Shown: positions 32,868 through 36,982 of the stretch, piece by piece
How the letters are laid out: each line of letters begins with the position of its first letter
How positions within the stretch are numbered: position 1 is the stretch's first letter
Source of the DNA: an uncultured Methylocystaceae bacterium
GTDB taxonomy: Bacteria; Pseudomonadota; Alphaproteobacteria; Rhizobiales; Beijerinckiaceae
Assembly: GCA_937870755.1 (NCBI GenBank)
Contig: CALMZV010000126.1
Coordinates: 1-36,982 of the forward strand
DNA: 36,982 nt
Direction of reading: 5' to 3'
Made by a program: the position numbers and the translations under genes
The notes under the pieces: model-generated
The model's input: only the letters and a program-made list of their open reading frames with translations
The model's database searches: none
What the model was told of the DNA's origin: nothing

Positions 32868-32919
32868 CAGAACCGTGCGCTGACAGAGCAGTGCGTCGGC
32901 TGACAGAGCCGTGCGTCGA
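32864..32919. repeat. three tandem imperfect repeats over the cyclase stop codon
   Basis: CTGACAGAACCGTGCG (32864-32879), CTGACAGAGCAGTGCGTCGG (32880-32899), CTGACAGAGCCGTGCGTCGA (32900-32919). The first copy contains the TGA stop of the cyclase gene; the others are non-coding duplicates leading into the terminator. Confidence 0.75.
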
Positions 32920-32945
32920 AAGGGTCGCCTTCGGGCGGCCCTTTT
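32919..32945. terminator. terminator between convergent cyclase and acyl-CoA synthetase genes
   Basis: AAAGGGTCGCC, TTCG loop, GGCGGCCCTTTT: a stem of about 10 bp with one mismatched pair, a stable UUCG tetraloop and a T tract on the + strand, with AAA on the other side giving T residues for the reverse transcript as well. Confidence 0.82.
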
Positions 32946-32972
32946 GGCTCGCTGCGCGCGCGTCGGCGCCGA

Positions 32973-34529
32973 TCAGGCCGGCTTTTTCAGTTCGCCTTCC
33001 AGTTCGTGCCGCTTGATCTTTCCGGTCGTGGAGCGCGGCAGCGCCGCGTCCTCCACGAACCGCACTTCGCGCGGCGCCTTGTAGGCCGCGATCTTTCCGC
33101 GACATTGCGCGATCACGTCGTCTTCCGTGAGCGTGGGATCGAGCCGCACGACGAAGGCCACCGGCGTCTCGCCCCATTTCGGATCGGGTTTGCGCACCAC
33201 CACCGCCTCGTGAATGCGCGGCGAGGCGCGCAGCACGTTTTCGATCTCGGCCGGATAGATGTTCTCGCCGCCCGACTTGATGAGATATTTTCGGCGATCG
33301 ACGAAATCGAGCGTGCCGTTGGGATTGCGCACAAACACGTCGCCCATGTGAAAATAGCCGTCGCGAAAATCCTTCGCGTTGGTTTCCGGGTTGCGCCAGT
33401 AGCCGGAAAACAGCGTGGGTCCGCGAAACGCGAGTTCGCCCGGCTCGCCATCGGCGACGATGCGATCGTCCTCGTCGACGAGTTTGATCTGGCAGAACGA
33501 GTTCATGGTCTTCGACAGCGAAGCGCCGGGATCGCCGACTGGGATCACGCCGCGGCTCGCCGGCGGCGACCCCGTTTCGGTCGAGCCGAACGAATTGCGG
33601 AACGGCGCGTTGAACAGCGCGGTCGCCTCCGCGATCTGGTGACGCGGCACGAGATCGGCCATGCAGCCGATGGAGACCATCGGTTTCGGCCTGGCCTTGG
33701 TGCGGTGCAGTTCCTCGATCACGCGGTCGATCATGCCGGGCATCAGCGTCAGATGGCCGATTTCCTCGCGCGTCGTCCATTCGACGAGTTCGCCCACCTC
33801 CAGCCCGTCCATCACGATCACCGTGCCGCCGTTCATCAGCGAGCCGTAGATGCTGTCGGTCGACACCATGTGGAACATCGGCGCCCATGCGACGAAAGAC
33901 GCGCCGGCCGGAATTCCGAAATCGATACGCGCGATCATGTTGCGCGCGATCATCGCCCGCTGGCTGATGAGCGCGCCTTTCGGCATGCCCGTGGTGCCGG
34001 ACGTGTAGAGAATGATCAGCCCGTCCTCGGGATCGGCGATGTCGGGCAGTGGGCGGGCGTCGGCCGCGGCGATCATCCGTTCGTAGTCCTCGCCGAGCGT
34101 GACGACCGCGCCGGCGCCGTGATCCAGTCGCGCGATCGTGTCGACGAACCGTTCGGACACGCAGACGATCGTCGGCCCCACCAGCGTGAGGCAATGCGTC
34201 AGCTCCTCGTCGGACTGGCGCCAGTTCTGGCAGGCGAGAATGGCGCCGAGCTTGGCGACGGCGATCTCCAGTTCGACATAGGGGATGGAGTTTTCCGACA
34301 GGATGGCGATGCGGTCGCCCGCGACGACGCCGCGCGCGGCGAGCGCCTGCGCCAGGCGGTCCGTGCGCGCGTCGAGTTCCGCATAGGTCAGGCGACGCCT
34401 GTTGTCCTGCACGGCGCAGACGTCGCGGTTGAGCGCCACCTGCTGGCGAAACAGCGTCGCCACGGTCAACCCGCCCGAGAGCCGCGCGAGCGCGGGATCG
34501 ATCATGCTGTCCTTGAGACCTGCGGCCAT
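32973..34529 (-). CDS. AMP-forming acyl-CoA ligase
   Basis: ANL-superfamily ligase, 518 residues, activating an unidentified organic acid to its CoA thioester. ATP loop YTSGTTGMPKG (175-185), FGSTETG, the GDVFVRNPNG hinge region, SGGENIYPAEIENVL, and catalytic Lys504 in STTGKIKR. Sequence style is that of fatty-acid, cyclohexane-carboxylate or crotonobetaine-type ligases rather than acetyl-CoA synthetase. The ATG has GGAGGAG about 6 bases upstream. It lies 123 bases downstream of the holin-like gene on the same strand, so may be read from its own promoter. Confidence 0.88.
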   Translation of the reverse strand: MAAGLKDSMIDPALARLSGGLTVATLFRQQVALNRDVCAVQDNRRRLTYAELDARTDRLAQALAARGVVAGDRIAILSENSIPYVELEIAVAKLGAILACQNWRQSDEELTHCLTLVGPTIVCVSERFVDTIARLDHGAGAVVTLGEDYERMIAAADARPLPDIADPEDGLIILYTSGTTGMPKGALISQRAMIARNMIARIDFGIPAGASFVAWAPMFHMVSTDSIYGSLMNGGTVIVMDGLEVGELVEWTTREEIGHLTLMPGMIDRVIEELHRTKARPKPMVSIGCMADLVPRHQIAEATALFNAPFRNSFGSTETGSPPASRGVIPVGDPGASLSKTMNSFCQIKLVDEDDRIVADGEPGELAFRGPTLFSGYWRNPETNAKDFRDGYFHMGDVFVRNPNGTLDFVDRRKYLIKSGGENIYPAEIENVLRASPRIHEAVVVRKPDPKWGETPVAFVVRLDPTLTEDDVIAQCRGKIAAYKAPREVRFVEDAALPRSTTGKIKRHELEGELKKPA

Positions 34530-34652
34530 GTGTTCTCCTCCGGGCGCGCGCGTGCGCCGCGTTTCCTCGCGTCTCCGGTCTGCGCCGGCGTTGTCGGAGA
34601 AGGGTCTACGAGCCGCGCGCGCGCGTCAATACGCGGCGATGTCCGGGTCCGG

Positions 34653-35153
34653 TCAGCTCTTGTCGGCGCCCGATTTCTTCAGCGCCTTCAGCACCAGTCC
34701 CGCCAGCGGCACGATCAACTGGGGGAGGGCGCTGTCGATCGGGTGGCGGATGAAGTCGCCAACCGCCCGCTGCACGCCGCGCACATCGTCGCGAATGCCG
34801 GCGAACTGGGCCTGCACGGCCTTCGCCTCGGTTTCGAGCTCCTGCAAGGCGAGATTGCGCACCTCGACCGCCAGATCGAGTTCGCGTCCGCCCGGCGCCC
34901 TGGCGGCGACGATAAAGAGGACGATCGCCGCCACAACGTCCGCGCCGCCGATGGCGGCGGCCGCCATAATTGGTCCCCACAACTCCTGCAGCGCGAAATA
35001 GGCCGCCAGATTGAGCATGAAAAACCCGAACAGGCCGAGCGCGACCGCGGCGGCCCGCAATCCGATGCGCGCGATCGTCTGCTTCAGTCGCGCATCGGCG
35101 ACGATGGATTCCGCGCGCCACAGCACCCGCAGGTTTCGTATCATGCCGTCCAT
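34653..35153 (-). CDS. holin-like membrane protein (YqjE type)
   Basis: A 166-residue inner-membrane protein with two adjacent membrane helices (AAAVALGLFGFFMLNLAAYFAL about 35-56 and IMAAAAIGGADVVAAIVLFIVAA about 62-84) and a C-terminal amphipathic part. This is the layout of the 'phage holin family'/YqjE group, which in proteobacteria is chromosomal and linked with stress or ribosome-associated YqjD proteins, not with phage. It starts 3 bases after the DUF883-like gene. Nothing phage-like is nearby. Confidence 0.75.
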   Translation of the reverse strand: MDGMIRNLRVLWRAESIVADARLKQTIARIGLRAAAVALGLFGFFMLNLAAYFALQELWGPIMAAAAIGGADVVAAIVLFIVAARAPGGRELDLAVEVRNLALQELETEAKAVQAQFAGIRDDVRGVQRAVGDFIRHPIDSALPQLIVPLAGLVLKALKKSGADKS

Positions 35154-35156
35154 CGC

Positions 35157-35432
35157 CTAGCCCCTCCGAAGCAGTCGCGCGACGCCGAAGCCGAGCAGGA
35201 ACGCAGCGCCCACGATGAGGAGCGGGTGATCCGCGGCGAGCGTTTCGGCGTCTTCGAGATGTTGGGCGAGCGCGCGCCGCACCTCTTCCATCTGGCGTTC
35301 GATGTCGCCGGCGGGCGGCTCCGTCTGAGCCGGCTCGGGCGGCGACGCCGGTTGGCCGCGCTGCGCGCTGGCGCGCTCCAGCTCCGCGCGCAGCGCGGCG
35401 AGTTCGCTCTCGGACGCGCGCGAGGGGCTCAT
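35157..35432 (-). CDS. YqjD/ElaB-like (DUF883-type) membrane-anchored protein
   Basis: A 91-residue protein with an N-terminal helical region containing a Pro-rich interruption (residues ~27-42), a coiled-coil like IERQMEEVRRALAQHLEDAETLAADHP and one C-terminal membrane helix LLIVGAAFLLGFGVARLLRRG. The layout matches ElaB/YqjD proteins, C-tail anchored in the inner membrane and in E. coli able to bind ribosomes in stationary phase. It starts 1 base after the preceding gene's stop, so the three form a tight operon. Confidence 0.75.
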   Translation of the reverse strand: MSPSRASESELAALRAELERASAQRGQPASPPEPAQTEPPAGDIERQMEEVRRALAQHLEDAETLAADHPLLIVGAAFLLGFGVARLLRRG

Positions 35433-35433
35433 C

Positions 35434-35682
35434 TCAGAGCGCCTTGCGAATGCGGTCGAACGCGGCCCCGAGTTCGCCGGCCAGAATCTTGACGGCGTCG
35501 CTCACGTCCTTGGCGCTCTGTTCCAGTCTGGCGGCGCTCTCGAACCGGCGCCACCGGTCCTCGACGCCTTCCCATTCGGTTTGCAGGTCTTTGGACGCGA
35601 GATGGATCTTAAGTTTGATCTCGTCGCGCGCGCGCGAAAGTTCGGTGGAAATCCGGTCGAGATCGGGCGTCATGTTCGTCAT
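35434..35682 (-). CDS. small helical protein, first gene of the YqjD/YqjE-like operon
   Basis: An 82-residue, charged and fully helical product (MTNMTPDLDRISTELSRARD...IKLKIHLASKDLQTEWEGVEDRWRRFE...AFDRIRKAL) with no membrane segment. It is similar in layout to YqjK/YqjD-associated small proteins, which I cannot name more exactly. GGAGG lies about 9 bases before the ATG at 35682. It is followed immediately by the DUF883-like and holin-like genes. Confidence 0.7.
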   Translation of the reverse strand: MTNMTPDLDRISTELSRARDEIKLKIHLASKDLQTEWEGVEDRWRRFESAARLEQSAKDVSDAVKILAGELGAAFDRIRKAL

Positions 35683-35832
35683 GGGTTCGAGCCTCCGAAT
35701 GTGCGGACGGACTTGCGCGCACGCCTTCAGCTTGGCTTAGATTGGTGCTGCATGGGACCGCTTCAAGCCAGCCGGCGCGGCGCGATTGTCGCAGCCGCTC
35801 GCCCGGCGCGCAAACCTGCAGTAGGCTGCCCC

Positions 35833-36825
35833 ATGCATCCCACCATGCGCGCGATGATCCTGCATGCGCCCGGCGCGCCGCTCGTGATGGAGGAGCGACC
35901 TGCGCCGGAACCGGGGCCGGGGCGATTGCGTCTGCGCGTGGAGGCGTGCGGCGTCTGCCGCACCGACCTGCATGTCGTCGACGGCGAATTGCCTGATCCG
36001 AAGCTGCCGCTCGCGCCGGGCCACGAGATCGTCGGCGTGGTCGAGGCGATCGGCGCCGGGGTGCGGGGCTTTCGCATCGGCGCGCGCGTGGGCGTCCCCT
36101 GGCTGGGGGGAACGTGCGGTCGCTGCGCCTATTGCGGCGCCGGCCGCGAGAACCTGTGCGACGATCCCGTCTTCACCGGCTACACGCGCGACGGCGGTTA
36201 CGCGACGCACGCGATCGCCGACGCAGCCTATTGCTTCCCCATGCCGGACGGCGATCCCGCCGCGCTGGCGCCGCTGCTCTGCGCGGGCCTCATCGGCTGG
36301 CGCGCGCTGAAGATGGCCGGCGAGGCGCGCGCGCTCGGCGTCTACGGCTTCGGCGCGGCCGCCCATATCGTCGCGCAGGTGGCCAGGGCGCAGGGCCGGC
36401 GCGTTTTCGCCTTCGTGCGCAGGGGCGATGCCCAGGCGCGCGACTTCGCGCTGAGCCTCGGCGCGGTCTGGGCGGGCTGGTCGGACGAGGATCCGCCCGA
36501 AAAGCTCGATGCGGCGATCATCTTCGCGCCGGTCGGCGCGCTCGTGCCGCGCGCGCTCGCAAACGTGCGCAAGGGCGCGACGGTGGTGTGCGGCGGCATT
36601 CACATGAGCGACATACCGTCGTTCGCCTATGCGCTGCTGTGGGGCGAGCGGAAGATCGTCTCCGTAGCCAATCTCACGCGCGACGATGCGCGCGAATTTC
36701 TGGGGATCGCCGCGCAGACGCCGATCGACATCCACGTGACGCGCTATCCGCTGGCGCAGGCCAATCGCGCGCTCGCCGATTTGCGCGAAGGGCGCCTGCA
36801 GGGCGCGGCGGTGCTGATTCCGTGA
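35833..36825 (+). CDS. zinc-dependent alcohol dehydrogenase
   Basis: Medium-chain dehydrogenase of 330 residues. Catalytic zinc residues lie in EACGVCRTDLH and APGHEIVG; the structural zinc site CGRCAYCGAGRENLC is complete. The coenzyme motif is VYGFGAAAHI, a GxGxxx variant of the Rossmann GxGxxG seen in the AdhA-like branch. The C-terminal PLAQANRALADLREGRLQGAAVLIP is standard. The start may be 35833 (MHPTMRAM...) or 35845 (MRAM...); neither has a strong ribosome site, and a longer in-frame extension upstream looks non-coding. Substrate: a primary alcohol, unspecified. Confidence 0.88.
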   Translation: MHPTMRAMILHAPGAPLVMEERPAPEPGPGRLRLRVEACGVCRTDLHVVDGELPDPKLPLAPGHEIVGVVEAIGAGVRGFRIGARVGVPWLGGTCGRCAYCGAGRENLCDDPVFTGYTRDGGYATHAIADAAYCFPMPDGDPAALAPLLCAGLIGWRALKMAGEARALGVYGFGAAAHIVAQVARAQGRRVFAFVRRGDAQARDFALSLGAVWAGWSDEDPPEKLDAAIIFAPVGALVPRALANVRKGATVVCGGIHMSDIPSFAYALLWGERKIVSVANLTRDDAREFLGIAAQTPIDIHVTRYPLAQANRALADLREGRLQGAAVLIP

Positions 36826-36894
36826 GGCGCGAGGCGTCTGTCCGGCCCGATCGGCCGAGCCGGGCGGGCGAGGTGGGAGCGCGAATCGCGGGCT

Positions 36895-36982
36895 TATGTT
36901 GCGGCGCGGCAGCGCCTATGTGCGCAAGACGATCCAGCGGGACGCGCAGCGACGGCGCGAAATCGTGGGCGAGGAATGGCTG
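36895..36982 (+). CDS. possible start of a gene cut by the window end
   Basis: An ATG at 36895 opens a frame that remains open to the last base (29 codons, MLRRGSAYVRKTIQRDAQRR then REIVGEEWL). The product is basic and helical-looking. The ribosome site is weak and no family can be named from this fragment. Confidence 0.3.

Noticed and set aside
34653-35682. Prophage remnant suggested by a holin-like gene
   Set aside because: The gene belongs to the chromosomal YqjE-type group with DUF883-like partners; no other phage gene is present.
35728-35750. A sigma-54-like element (TTGGC...TGCT) before the alcohol dehydrogenase gene
   Set aside because: The GG to GC distance is 11 rather than 10 bases and the flanking consensus is poor.

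Overview
The window is a high-GC chromosomal stretch from an alphaproteobacterium, most likely of the order Hyphomicrobiales (Rhizobiales). The main grounds are a NepR/EcfG general stress response pair, a DUF6481 coiled-coil gene, an extragenic element of the 'CTCATYCTGAG...TCGAAGG...TGGTTCGAGAC' type, and alphaproteobacterial-type metabolic genes. I see no phage, transposase, integrase or CRISPR array. Assignment below order level is not possible from the sequence alone.

Left end (1-4406): the 3' part of tRNA-Phe(GAA), a small secreted class II-type c cytochrome behind an inverted-repeat promoter region, a solitary Flp pilin on the minus strand, an exported L,D-transpeptidase, and a 771-residue protein built of about six degenerate ~90-residue repeats that I cannot assign to a known function.

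Sugar-acid block (4421-14032, all minus strand): nine genes in one direction: ABC ATPase, solute-binding protein, two permeases, SDR dehydrogenase, LacI-type regulator, IlvD/Edd dehydratase, dgoK and dgoA. Together they describe uptake of a sugar followed by oxidation, dehydration, phosphorylation and aldol cleavage (De Ley-Doudoroff type). Two almost identical 14-bp LacI-type palindromes, one before the transporter genes and one before the dehydratase, suggest that the local regulator controls both halves. A divergent denD-like dehydrogenase shares the first operator region.

Middle (15243-23888): ecfG and nepR behind a candidate EcfG promoter, an acyl-CoA synthetase, an extragenic palindromic element, a DsbA-like isomerase, a D-amino-acid aminotransferase coupled to a metallo-beta-lactamase-fold hydrolase and an EamA exporter, a RhlE-type helicase with a probable long leader, a small Cys-rich protein, and pyrE.

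Right (24018-36982): a His-rich secreted protein, an unassigned helical protein, a fusion of a degenerate metallophosphoesterase domain to a radical SAM domain followed by a small Cys-containing lipoprotein, a 24-codon overlapping ORF and a NUDIX hydrolase, then a tandem-domain universal stress protein with an upstream FNR/FixK-like box. After these come two small unknown genes, an RraA-like/DapA-like/cyclase gene group, a second acyl-CoA synthetase, a YqjE/YqjD-like membrane-stress operon and a zinc alcohol dehydrogenase. The most unusual item is the radical SAM fusion at 25210-27015, whose phosphoesterase half lacks several canonical metal ligands.
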